A stretch of 9,459 bases of DNA from an uncultured Mediterranea sp. (lineage in GTDB: Bacteria; Bacteroidota; Bacteroidia; Bacteroidales; Bacteroidaceae): contig CAMGAL010000062.1 of the NCBI GenBank assembly GCA_946007445.1, positions 1 through 9,459 on the forward strand. Reading direction: 5' to 3'. Below the pieces are notes generated by a model. The model had not been told where the DNA came from. It was given only the letters and a program-made list of their open reading frames with translations, and did not search any database. The position numbers and the translations under genes are program-made. Position 1 is the stretch's first letter; every line of letters starts with the position of its first letter. Shown here piece after piece: positions 1 through 5,934 of the stretch.

Positions 1-630
1 GATGAGGTCGGCGGCAGCCTGCACGGCCTGCGGGTCTACCTCGGGGGCAGGCACATAGCTGCGCACGAAGTCCACCGTGGCCGGCCGGTAGAGGGCCTTT
101 TCGACCTGTGCGTTCTTGGCAAAGTCGAGCACAACGGGGCCGGGTCGGCCGCTGCGGGCAATGTAGAAGGCTCGCGCCACGGCCCAGGGTACATCTTCAG
201 CGCGGCGTATCTGGTAGCTCCACTTGCTGATGGGTTGCGTAATGCCCACCAGGTCTACCTCCTGGAAGGCATCGGTTCCGAGGAATCCAGTGCCCACCTG
301 TCCGGCAATCACCACAATGGGCGTGCTGTCTATCATGGCATCGGCAATGCCGGTGATGGTATTGGTCGCTCCGGGGCCGCTGGTCACCAGGCAGACACCC
401 ACCTGGCCCGACACGCGGGCAAATCCCTGTGCCGCATGGGCGGCTCCCTGCTCGTGGCGTACCAGGATGTGGTTCAGGCGGTCGCGATGGTCGTAGAGGG
501 CATCAAACACGGGCATGATGCTGCCGCCGGGATAGCCGAAGAGGGTCTTCACTCCCTCGTGCTCCAACGAGCGCATCAGCGCCTCTGCTCCCGATATGGG
601 TTTCTCTATCTTCTTCTGTTCCATGGTCAT
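1..630 (-). CDS. ilvB: Acetolactate synthase (acetohydroxyacid synthase) large subunit, N-terminal part, cut by window edge
   Basis: This subunit carries catalysis in the thiamine-diphosphate enzyme that condenses pyruvate with pyruvate or 2-oxobutyrate, the first common step of Val/Leu/Ile synthesis, in the cytoplasm. The 210 visible codons read through the N-terminal TPP-binding (PYR) domain. Visible motifs are FGYPGGSIMP (about residues 31-40), VRHEQGAAHAAQGFARVSG with the conserved TPP-activating Glu at residue 60, LVTSGPGATNTITGIADAM, and AFQEVDLVGITQPISKWS. The family is about 560-600 residues, so roughly two thirds lies beyond base 1. Two in-frame ATGs are possible, at 630 and 624; neither has a Shine-Dalgarno, and I list the longer. 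It follows ilvD by 14 bases, so it is almost certainly co-transcribed and shares its leader control. An ilvN regulatory subunit gene would be expected next, outside the window. Confidence 0.95.
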   Translation of the reverse strand, partial: MTMEQKKIEKPISGAEALMRSLEHEGVKTLFGYPGGSIMPVFDALYDHRDRLNHILVRHEQGAAHAAQGFARVSGQVGVCLVTSGPGATNTITGIADAMIDSTPIVVIAGQVGTGFLGTDAFQEVDLVGITQPISKWSYQIRRAEDVPWAVARAFYIARSGRPGPVVLDFAKNAQVEKALYRPATVDFVRSYVPAPEVDPQAVQAAADLI

Positions 631-644
631 TTATCCATTGTCAA

Positions 645-2447
645 TTATTCGATGATTCTCACTCCGCCCTTGTCGGCCGAGCTTACGCTCTGGGCGTAGG
701 CCTTGAGAGCCTTGCTGACGGTGCGGTTGCGCTTCAGGGGTTGCTGCGGGCGGGCAGCCAGTTCCTCGTCGCTGAGGCGCACGTTGATGCTGCGCGCCGG
801 GATGGCAATCTCGATGATGTCGCCGTCCACCAGCTTGCCGATGTTGCCGCCTGCGGCTGCCTCGGGGCTGATGTGGCCGATGCTCAAGCCCGATGTGCCG
901 CCTGAGAAGCGGCCGTCGGTGATGAGGGCACACTCCTTGCCCATGTGCATACTCTTGATGTACGACGTGGGATAGAGCATCTCCTGCATACCGGGGCCTC
1001 CCTTGGGGCCTTCGTGGGTGATGACCACCACGTCGCCCTTCTGCACCTGGCCTCCCAAGATGCCATCGCAGGCAGCCTCCTGGGAGTCAAAGACTTTGGC
1101 CGGTCCGCTGAAGCGCCAGATGCTCTCGTCCACACCGGCGGTCTTGACCACGCAGCCGTCTTGGGCGATGTTGCCGAAGAGCACGGCCAGACCGCCATCC
1201 TTGGTGTAGGCATGTTCCAGGTCGCGGATGCAACCCTCGGCGCGGTCGGTGTCGAGTCCCTCCCAGCGGGTGTCTTGCACGCCCAGCTGGTTGCAGAACC
1301 GGCCGGCAGGCGCACAGCTGTATATCTGTTGGGCTTCCGCAGAGACGTGCTCTGTCAGGATGCTGTATTTCTCCAGGTCTTCGCCCAAGGTAGCGCCATC
1401 CACCCGGCGGCAACCGGTGTAGAGCAGGCCTCCCTTGGCCAGTTCGCCCAGGATGCCCAGGATGCCACCGGCGCGTCCGCACTCCTGCACGCTGTACTTC
1501 TGCGTGTTGGGGGCGAGCTTGCAGAGGCAGGGCACCTTGCGGCTCAGGGCGTCGATGTCCTTCATGGTGAAGTCGGCGCCGGCCTCTTGGGCCACGGCCA
1601 GCAGGTGGAGGATGGTGTTGGTGCTGCCACCCATGGCAATATCGAGCGACATGGCGTTGAGGAACGCCTCGCGGGTGGCGATGCTGCGGGGCAGCACGCT
1701 CTCGTCGCCCTCTTCATAGTAGGCCAAGGCATTCTTGACGATCTGTCGTGCAGCCCGCTTCATCAGCTCCTTGCGCTCCACGTGGGTGGCCAGGATGGTA
1801 CCGTTGCCGGGCAGGGAGAGTCCGATGGCCTCGGTGAGCGAGTTCATCGAGTTGGCGGTAAACATGCCCGAACAGCATCCGCAGCCGGGACAGGCGCGAT
1901 TCTCCACCTCGGCCAGCTCTTCATCGCTGACGGTGGGGTCGGCCCCCTTCACCATGGCGGCAATGAGGTCGAGGTTCTCCCCCTTCCACTTGCCGGCCTC
2001 CATGGGTCCGCCCGATACGAACACGGCAGGGATATTGAGACGCATGGCGGCCATCAGCATACCCGGAGTGATCTTGTCGCAGTTGGAGATACAGATCATG
2101 GCATCGGCCTTGTGGGCATTGCACATATACTCCACCGAGTCGGCAATGATGTCGCGGCTGGGCAGGGAGTAGAGCATTCCATCGTGGCCCATGGCAATGC
2201 CGTCGTCGATGGCAATGGTGTTGAATTCGGCTGCATAGCACCCCATCTTCTCGATTTCGGCCTTGACAATCTGTCCGGCCTCGTGCAGGTGGGTATGACC
2301 CGGCACGAACTGGGTGAACGAATTGACAATGGCAATGATGGGCTTGCCAAACTGCTCACGTTTCATGCCGTTGGCCACCCAGAGTGCCCGGGCGCCTGCC
2401 ATGCGGCGACCTTCGGTGCATACTGCACTGCGTAACTGGTGTTTCAT
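645..2447 (-). CDS. ilvD: Dihydroxy-acid dehydratase
   Basis: The enzyme dehydrates 2,3-dihydroxy-3-methylbutanoate (or -methylpentanoate) to the 2-oxo acid, the shared third step of Val/Leu and Ile synthesis. At 600 residues it is close to the 616 of E. coli IlvD and matches it along its length. Visible motifs are [20 protein letters not shown] (75-94), [11 protein letters not shown] (121-131; Cys123 as cluster ligand, Lys125 as the lysine expected to be carbamylated and bind Mg) and [16 protein letters not shown] (186-201). Near the C-terminus come [16 protein letters not shown] and [15 protein letters not shown]. The first cluster Cys of the [2Fe-2S] type is replaced by a PGHTHL stretch near residue 50, as in E. 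coli IlvD, so an oxygen-labile E. coli-type cluster is inferred. The start at 2447 is supported by the conserved MKHQLRSA beginning and a purine-rich ribosome site 9 bases upstream. It is the first structural gene after the leader peptide and attenuator. Confidence 0.98.
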   Translation of the reverse strand: MKHQLRSAVCTEGRRMAGARALWVANGMKREQFGKPIIAIVNSFTQFVPGHTHLHEAGQIVKAEIEKMGCYAAEFNTIAIDDGIAMGHDGMLYSLPSRDIIADSVEYMCNAHKADAMICISNCDKITPGMLMAAMRLNIPAVFVSGGPMEAGKWKGENLDLIAAMVKGADPTVSDEELAEVENRACPGCGCCSGMFTANSMNSLTEAIGLSLPGNGTILATHVERKELMKRAARQIVKNALAYYEEGDESVLPRSIATREAFLNAMSLDIAMGGSTNTILHLLAVAQEAGADFTMKDIDALSRKVPCLCKLAPNTQKYSVQECGRAGGILGILGELAKGGLLYTGCRRVDGATLGEDLEKYSILTEHVSAEAQQIYSCAPAGRFCNQLGVQDTRWEGLDTDRAEGCIRDLEHAYTKDGGLAVLFGNIAQDGCVVKTAGVDESIWRFSGPAKVFDSQEAACDGILGGQVQKGDVVVITHEGPKGGPGMQEMLYPTSYIKSMHMGKECALITDGRFSGGTSGLSIGHISPEAAAGGNIGKLVDGDIIEIAIPARSINVRLSDEELAARPQQPLKRNRTVSKALKAYAQSVSSADKGGVRIIE

Positions 2448-2456
2448 GTTTCGGTT

Positions 2457-2468
2457 CTCTCCTTTCCT
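2457..2468 (-). promoter_or_regulatory. Strong Shine-Dalgarno-like site for ilvD
   Basis: On the minus strand the purine run AGGAAAGGAGAG ends 9 bases before the ilvD ATG. Most other starts in this window have only A/T-rich leaders without such a site, as is usual in Bacteroidales. It fixes the ilvD start at 2447 and suggests ilvD can be translated independently of the leader peptide once the transcript reads through. Confidence 0.6.
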
Positions 2469-2537
2469 ATGTTTATAAGCAAAGCCTCTCTCACCGGGGA
2501 GCAGTGAGAAAGGCTTTGCCTATGCAATGTTTATAAG
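2469..2537 (-). repeat. 11-base direct repeat flanking the ilv attenuator hairpin
   Basis: The minus-strand word CTTATAAACAT occurs exactly at 2527-2537 and again at 2469-2479, bracketing the hairpin. The downstream copy begins at the last base of the stem. It may result from a local duplication or be a functional A/U-rich element on each side of the stem; I cannot tell which. Confidence 0.6.
2479..2519 (-). terminator. ilv attenuator hairpin (terminator-state stem, segments B:C)
   Basis: In the minus-strand RNA, 2519-2504 pairs with 2494-2479 in a 16-bp stem whose only imperfection is one G-U pair, closing a 9-base loop. The stem lies between the leader peptide stop and ilvD, 31 bases before the ilvD ATG. 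This is where the terminator of an amino-acid attenuator is expected. It is followed by UUAUAAACAU rather than a run of U, so classical intrinsic termination is not assured. It could work with a factor or by another route. Confidence 0.75.
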
Positions 2538-2578
2538 ATATGACGTACATACATAAAACCTTTCTCACGCTCCCGGTG
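2492..2578 (-). promoter_or_regulatory. ilv attenuator antiterminator pairing (segments A:B)
   Basis: Segment A (2578-2559 on the minus strand) covers the last leader codons, the UGA stop and six bases beyond. It is complementary to segment B (2513-2492), which is the 5' arm and loop of the downstream hairpin. The pairing is 20 bp with two single-base bulges on the B side. A ends in GTGAGAAAGG, nearly the same as segment C (GTGAGAGAGG), so A and C compete for B and the two structures are mutually exclusive. A ribosome halted early in the Val run would leave most of A free to capture B and open the hairpin. A ribosome reaching UGA would cover A and let B:C form. The complementarity is seen directly; the regulation is inferred from the known ilv, leu and his attenuator principle. 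Confidence 0.75.
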
Positions 2579-2639
2579 CCACGACCACGACGCGAATCAC
2601 ATGAAGGACGGATAGGTTGGTAATTGTATGCTGAGTCAT
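2565..2639 (-). CDS. Branched-chain amino acid leader peptide (ilvL-like)
   Basis: This 24-codon ORF encodes a peptide starting MTQHTITNLSVLHVI and ending RVVVVAPGA. Ten of its 24 residues are branched-chain (6 Val, 2 Ile, 2 Leu), with four Val codons in a row (GTC GTG GTC GTG, 2580-2591). Its UGA lies inside segment A of the attenuator, and the ORF sits between the predicted promoter and ilvD. That is the layout of the E. coli ilv operon leader (ilvL), although the residues are not evidently homologous. Its likely role is as a sensor: ribosome stalling at Val/Ile/Leu codons when charged tRNA is scarce would set the RNA fold and the level of ilvD-ilvB expression. The frame stays open upstream to 2786, but that extension would include the promoter, so I take the ATG at 2639. 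No Shine-Dalgarno is visible. Confidence 0.85.
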   Translation of the reverse strand: MTQHTITNLSVLHVIRVVVVAPGA

Positions 2640-2659
2640 AACGCTGTTTTTGTTCTCAT
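2636..2659 (-). other. Possible 7-codon ORF overlapping the leader peptide start
   Basis: Within the predicted transcript, ATG at 2659 opens a seven-residue frame (MRTKTAL) whose TGA overlaps the leader ATG in an ATGA arrangement. If translated, it could couple ribosome entry to the leader peptide. There is no ribosome site and an ORF this short can arise by chance. Confidence 0.2.
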
Positions 2660-2675
2660 TTTCGTTTAACGGGCG

Positions 2676-2706
2676 CAAAGGTAAGCTGTTTTTCATAAAC
2701 AGCAAA
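2676..2706 (-). promoter_or_regulatory. Bacteroidetes-type promoter of the ilv leader-ilvD-ilvB operon
   Basis: On the minus strand a perfect -7 box TACCTTTG (2683-2676; consensus TAnnTTTG) is preceded by TTTG (2706-2703) with a 19-base gap, matching the -33/-7 promoter read by the Bacteroidetes housekeeping sigma factor. Transcription would begin near 2668-2671, giving about 30 bases before the leader peptide ATG. Confidence 0.8.
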
Positions 2707-2802
2707 CAAATTACTGAAAAAAATGCGATTAACAGAATAAATCGTAAGGAAAGCCCCCGAGAATCTCCTTTATTATCATTTTTCACACTTCCGGCCCATT
2801 CC

Positions 2803-2834
2803 TTTGGTCATGCCCGGGAAATACGCTACCTTTG
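2803..2834 (+). promoter_or_regulatory. Bacteroidetes-type promoter of the SlyD-like gene
   Basis: TTTG at 2803-2806 and TACCTTTG at 2827-2834 are separated by 20 bases, a perfect -33/-7 pair. The predicted start of transcription is near 2840, leaving a short A/T-rich leader of about 25 bases without a Shine-Dalgarno before the ATG at 2865. It points away from the ilv promoter; the two -7 boxes are about 145 bases apart. Confidence 0.8.
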
Positions 2835-2864
2835 CGGGCAAAATAATCAACTACACATTTTTAT

Positions 2865-3431
2865 ATGGAAGAAAACAAGAACAACTACATCAGCGTGAGC
2901 TACAAGCTCTACTCCATTGACCATGGCGAAAGCGAGTTCACCGAAGAAGCTCCTGCTTCCCGTCCGTTCCAATTCATCAGCGGCCTGGGCCTCACGCTCG
3001 AAGCCTTCGAGTCGCAGCTCATCGGCCTGCAGGTGGGCGACAAGTTCGACTTCATCATTCCCCAGTCGCAAGCCTACGGCGAGTACGACGAGGAGCATGT
3101 GCTCGACCTGCCCCGCCACCTCTTCGAGGTAGAGGGCAAGTTTGACACCGAGCGCGTGGTAGAGGGTGCCGTGCTGCCCATGATGACTGCCGACGGCCAG
3201 CGCATCAACGGCCTCGTGACCGAGGTGCGCAGCGACGTGGTGGTGATGGACATGAACCACCCCCTGGCGGGCTGCGACCTGCACTTCAGCGGCGAGGTGC
3301 TGGAGAACCGCCCTGCCACCAACGAAGAGCTGGCCCAGATGGCCCGCATGATGAGCGGCGGCTGCGGAGGCGGCTGTGGCAGTTGTGGCGGCGGCTGCGG
3401 CGAAGGCAGCTGCTGTGGCGACTGCGTATGA
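2865..3431 (+). CDS. SlyD-like FKBP-type peptidyl-prolyl cis-trans isomerase with Cys-rich tail
   Basis: The product is a cytoplasmic prolyl isomerase and likely folding helper of the SlyD group; no signal peptide is visible. The FKBP fold runs over residues 8-70 and 130-145, with FISGLGLTLEAFESQLIGLQ (37-56) and VGDKFDFIIP (57-66). The insert-in-flap chaperone domain lies between (about 70-128), followed by the SlyD signature DMNHPLAG (129-136). At 188 residues it is near the 196 of E. coli SlyD. After a helical linker (NEELAQMARMM) the C-terminus is a Gly/Cys tail with seven Cys (167, 171, 174, 178, 183, 184, 187). The E. coli tail is rich in His, Cys and acidic residues and binds nickel; here the tail has no His, so metal binding through thiolates is inferred. 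The gene appears monocistronic, has its own promoter and converges on the GH2 gene. Confidence 0.9.
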   Translation: MEENKNNYISVSYKLYSIDHGESEFTEEAPASRPFQFISGLGLTLEAFESQLIGLQVGDKFDFIIPQSQAYGEYDEEHVLDLPRHLFEVEGKFDTERVVEGAVLPMMTADGQRINGLVTEVRSDVVVMDMNHPLAGCDLHFSGEVLENRPATNEELAQMARMMSGGCGGGCGSCGGGCGEGSCCGDCV

Positions 3432-3456
3432 CAACGAAAGCAGCCATCCGGCGGCG

Positions 3457-3483
3457 GCAGGGGCGGACGCCTTCCGCCCCTGC
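3457..3483. terminator. GC-rich hairpin between convergent genes, possible bidirectional terminator
   Basis: An 11-bp perfect inverted repeat (3457-3467 with 3473-3483) around a 5-base loop fills the 58-base gap between the stop codons of the SlyD-like gene and the GH2 gene. It is placed to end both transcripts. Neither strand shows a U-run after the stem, so it may instead protect RNA ends or act with a factor. Confidence 0.5.
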
Positions 3484-3489
3484 AAAGTG

Positions 3490-5916
3490 TCAGGGAACCA
3501 GCAACTTCACCTCAGCCCCTTGCAGCAGCGGCGAGGAGAAGCTGACCGTCACTTCCCCACCCTGGCCGGTGGTCTGGATATAGGCCAGCAGGCGACCGTG
3601 GTACACACGCTGGCGGTTGTCGCGATAGTTGCCCATGTCGGTATTGTCGGAACCTTCGAGCCCCAGCAAGCGGGCCGGGCCGGAGACTTGGCAGGTGATG
3701 TCGTTGTCGGCCAACTTCACCACGACACCCTGCTCATCGACTACCTCCACCGTGAGGTGAGCCACAGCGGGTCGGGAGGGCAGCTCGGTGCGGTCGGCCG
3801 TGACGCGCAGCGCATAGGGACGGCCCGAGGTGGTGATGGCATAAGAGGCCACCCGCTCTCCACGGGCATTACAGGCTTCGCACAGCAGCTGTCCGGGCTG
3901 GAAGGGGATGTCCCAGTGGATGATGCCGCTGTCGTCCGGCCGCGCTTGCAGGGCACCCACTTCGCGTCCGTCGAGCAGAAGGCGGGCTTGCGGAGCATTG
4001 GTATAGCACACCACGCGGATGGGTTGCTGCAGCGCGTAGTTCCAGATGTCCCAAGCGTCGGGCGAGAGGCGGCGGCGATGGTCGGGATGCTCAGGCACGG
4101 GATAGGTACCGATGTAGCAGACGGGGTCGTCCCTCCACAAGGAGGCACGCATCCAGCCTCGGGGCTTGGGGAAACTGCCGAAGTCGAGCAGGCCGGTATG
4201 GAGGCCGCGCGAAGGCCAGCGACCGGACTCACCCAGGTAGTCGGTGCCCGTCCAGATGAACTGGCCGAAGATGAAGTCGCGGTCGGTGACGGCCCGCCAG
4301 GCCTCGATGCCCGAACTGGTTTCACTACCATAGATGACACGCTGGGGGTAGGTAGCATGGTCCTGGTCATAGCGGTTTTCGGTGTAGTTGTAGCCCACCA
4401 CATCGACCGCCTGCGGGTAGGCCGTCTGATTGCTCATCACCACGCCGGCCAGCGCTCCCGTGGTGGGTCGCGAGGCATCTACCTTCTTGACGCAAGCCAC
4501 CAGACGCTGGGCTATGCGGCCGATGCGCATGGCGTCGGGGGCATCGGGTTTGTAGCCGCCGAACATGGGCTGATTGATGGTGCTCCCGTCGAGGATGGGG
4601 TGAGAATAGGGGTCGTTGGGATAGTCCACCTCGTTGCCGATGCTCCACAGGAAGATACAGGGGTGGTTGCGGTCGCGGCGCACCATGTCGGTGACATCGC
4701 GCTCTATCCACTCTTCAAAGAAGTCGAAGGTACCCTGATAGCCCGGCTCACCCACGTTCCATCCCTCTATCCACTTGCGCTTGGGGAACTCCCACTCGTC
4801 GGAGGCCTCGTCCATGACGAGGAACCCCAGACGGTCGCAGAGGTCGTAGAGCACAGGGGCTTGCGGATTGTGGCTCATGCGGATGGCATTGGCCCCGATG
4901 GTCTTGAGCTGGCGCAGGCGGCGCTCCCATACATCGGCGGGGACCACCGCACCCAGGGTACCGGCATCGTGGTGGAGGCAGACACCCTTCACCTTCATCC
5001 AGCGACCATTGAGGGCAAAGCCGCGGTCGGCATCAAACTGCAAGGAGCGCAATCCCACGTTGCACTCCGCACGGTCTATCTCGCTTCCGTCGGCCAGCAG
5101 GCGCGTCTTCAGCGTGTAGAGATAGGGGTCATCGAGATTCCAGCGATGCGGACGGGCTACTTTCAGAGTCAGGGAGGCAGGTGTGAGGCCCTCGCCGGCC
5201 TTCAGGCGAAGGCTACGTGCAGCCACCTCCTGGCCCTGCGCATCGTAGAGGGCGGCCCGAAGCTCCAACGGTTCGGCACCGGCCTGATGACGCTCTACGG
5301 CCATTTCCACCTTCACCTCGGCCTGGCGGTCAGTGAGAGAGGTGGCTTGCCATCCCAAGCCCCACTGGGCAAAGTGGGTATCACCGCTCGACACCATCCA
5401 CACATCGCGATAGATGCCCGAACCGGTGTACCAGCGCGAGTCGGCATGACGGCTGTGGTCCACGCGCACGGCCAGCACATTGTCGCCCTCCTGCAGGTAG
5501 GGAGTCAGGTCGTAGAGGAAGGAGATGTAGCCGTTGGGACGACGACCCAGCAGGTGGCCGTTGAGGTAGACCTCGCTGCGGTTGTAGACGCCCTCGAAAT
5601 AGATGTAGTGGCGGGCAGCCCCGTCGGATACTTGGAAATGCTTGCGATACCAGCCGATGCCCGCAGGCAGATAGCCGGTGCAACTGGCCAGTGTGGGCGA
5701 CAGCTGGCCCTCGATGGACCAGTCGTGGGGCAACGTGAGGGTGCGCCAGCCGGCATCGTTGTACGAGGGTTGCAGGGCGGTCGTGTCGTCCTTCAGCTGG
5801 AACAGCCAGCCGTCGTTGAAGAGAGTGGCTTCGCCAAACGATACCTGGGCGTGAGCTACCCAAGGGAGTGCCGTGGCGAGGAGGCACCAAAGGATGAGTC
5901 GATAGGCTTGTTTCAT
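3490..5916 (-). CDS. Secreted glycoside hydrolase family 2 enzyme (beta-galactosidase-like)
   Basis: This is a retaining GH2 exo-glycosidase of 808 residues. A signal peptide (1-23, cleavage after AHA) with no usable lipobox predicts a soluble periplasmic enzyme. Domains in order: a jelly-roll sugar-binding domain (about 30-175; LPHDWSIEG, GIGWYRKHF, VYNRSEVYLNGHLLG), an immunoglobulin-like domain (about 185-290) and the (beta/alpha)8 barrel (about 295-600). In the barrel are KGVCLHHDAG (310-319), AIRMSHNP (344-351), LWSIGNEVDYP with acid/base Glu429, and VIYGSETSSG with nucleophile Glu532. The C-terminus resembles the DUF4982 and Ig-like domains typical of Bacteroidales GH2 proteins. The gene begins 18 bases after the GH30 stop and is probably co-transcribed with it. 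GH2 includes beta-galactosidases, beta-glucuronidases and beta-mannosidases; beta-galactosidase is my best guess from the DUF4982 architecture and the GH30 partner. Family certain, substrate not. Confidence 0.93.
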   Translation of the reverse strand: MKQAYRLILWCLLATALPWVAHAQVSFGEATLFNDGWLFQLKDDTTALQPSYNDAGWRTLTLPHDWSIEGQLSPTLASCTGYLPAGIGWYRKHFQVSDGAARHYIYFEGVYNRSEVYLNGHLLGRRPNGYISFLYDLTPYLQEGDNVLAVRVDHSRHADSRWYTGSGIYRDVWMVSSGDTHFAQWGLGWQATSLTDRQAEVKVEMAVERHQAGAEPLELRAALYDAQGQEVAARSLRLKAGEGLTPASLTLKVARPHRWNLDDPYLYTLKTRLLADGSEIDRAECNVGLRSLQFDADRGFALNGRWMKVKGVCLHHDAGTLGAVVPADVWERRLRQLKTIGANAIRMSHNPQAPVLYDLCDRLGFLVMDEASDEWEFPKRKWIEGWNVGEPGYQGTFDFFEEWIERDVTDMVRRDRNHPCIFLWSIGNEVDYPNDPYSHPILDGSTINQPMFGGYKPDAPDAMRIGRIAQRLVACVKKVDASRPTTGALAGVVMSNQTAYPQAVDVVGYNYTENRYDQDHATYPQRVIYGSETSSGIEAWRAVTDRDFIFGQFIWTGTDYLGESGRWPSRGLHTGLLDFGSFPKPRGWMRASLWRDDPVCYIGTYPVPEHPDHRRRLSPDAWDIWNYALQQPIRVVCYTNAPQARLLLDGREVGALQARPDDSGIIHWDIPFQPGQLLCEACNARGERVASYAITTSGRPYALRVTADRTELPSRPAVAHLTVEVVDEQGVVVKLADNDITCQVSGPARLLGLEGSDNTDMGNYRDNRQRVYHGRLLAYIQTTGQGGEVTVSFSSPLLQGAEVKLLVP

Positions 5917-5934
5917 AACGGGATAGATTGAGAA

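Noticed and set aside
945..2435. A 496-codon open frame on the plus strand across ilvD
   Set aside because: It is the antisense shadow of ilvD, which matches E. coli IlvD along its length; the translation is low-complexity in Gly, His, Ala and Val with no family motifs.
2448..2640. T-box or other tRNA/metabolite riboswitch as the control of ilvD
   Set aside because: No T-box consensus or other riboswitch core is visible, and the leader peptide with competing stems explains the region.
2565..2786. A 73-codon reading of the leader frame with a hydrophobic segment, resembling a small membrane protein
   Set aside because: The upstream extension contains the predicted promoter (2676-2706) and a start well before the expected transcription start; only the last 24 codons show the Val/Ile/Leu bias and sit next to the RNA switch.
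2650..2898. An 82-codon plus-strand frame across the divergent promoter region
   Set aside because: It covers both promoters and runs into the SlyD-like gene in another frame, with no recognisable motif.
3360..3430. GGC-rich repetitive stretch as a possible repeat array
   Set aside because: It is the coding sequence of the Gly/Cys tail, in frame, without a fixed repeat unit.
3376..5931. An 851-codon open frame on the plus strand, antisense to the entire GH2 gene
   Set aside because: It runs in the mirror frame of a clear GH2 enzyme with signal peptide and both catalytic Glu, begins inside the Cys-tail of the SlyD-like gene, and its translation shows no recognisable domain. Long antisense frames are expected with GC-rich codon use.
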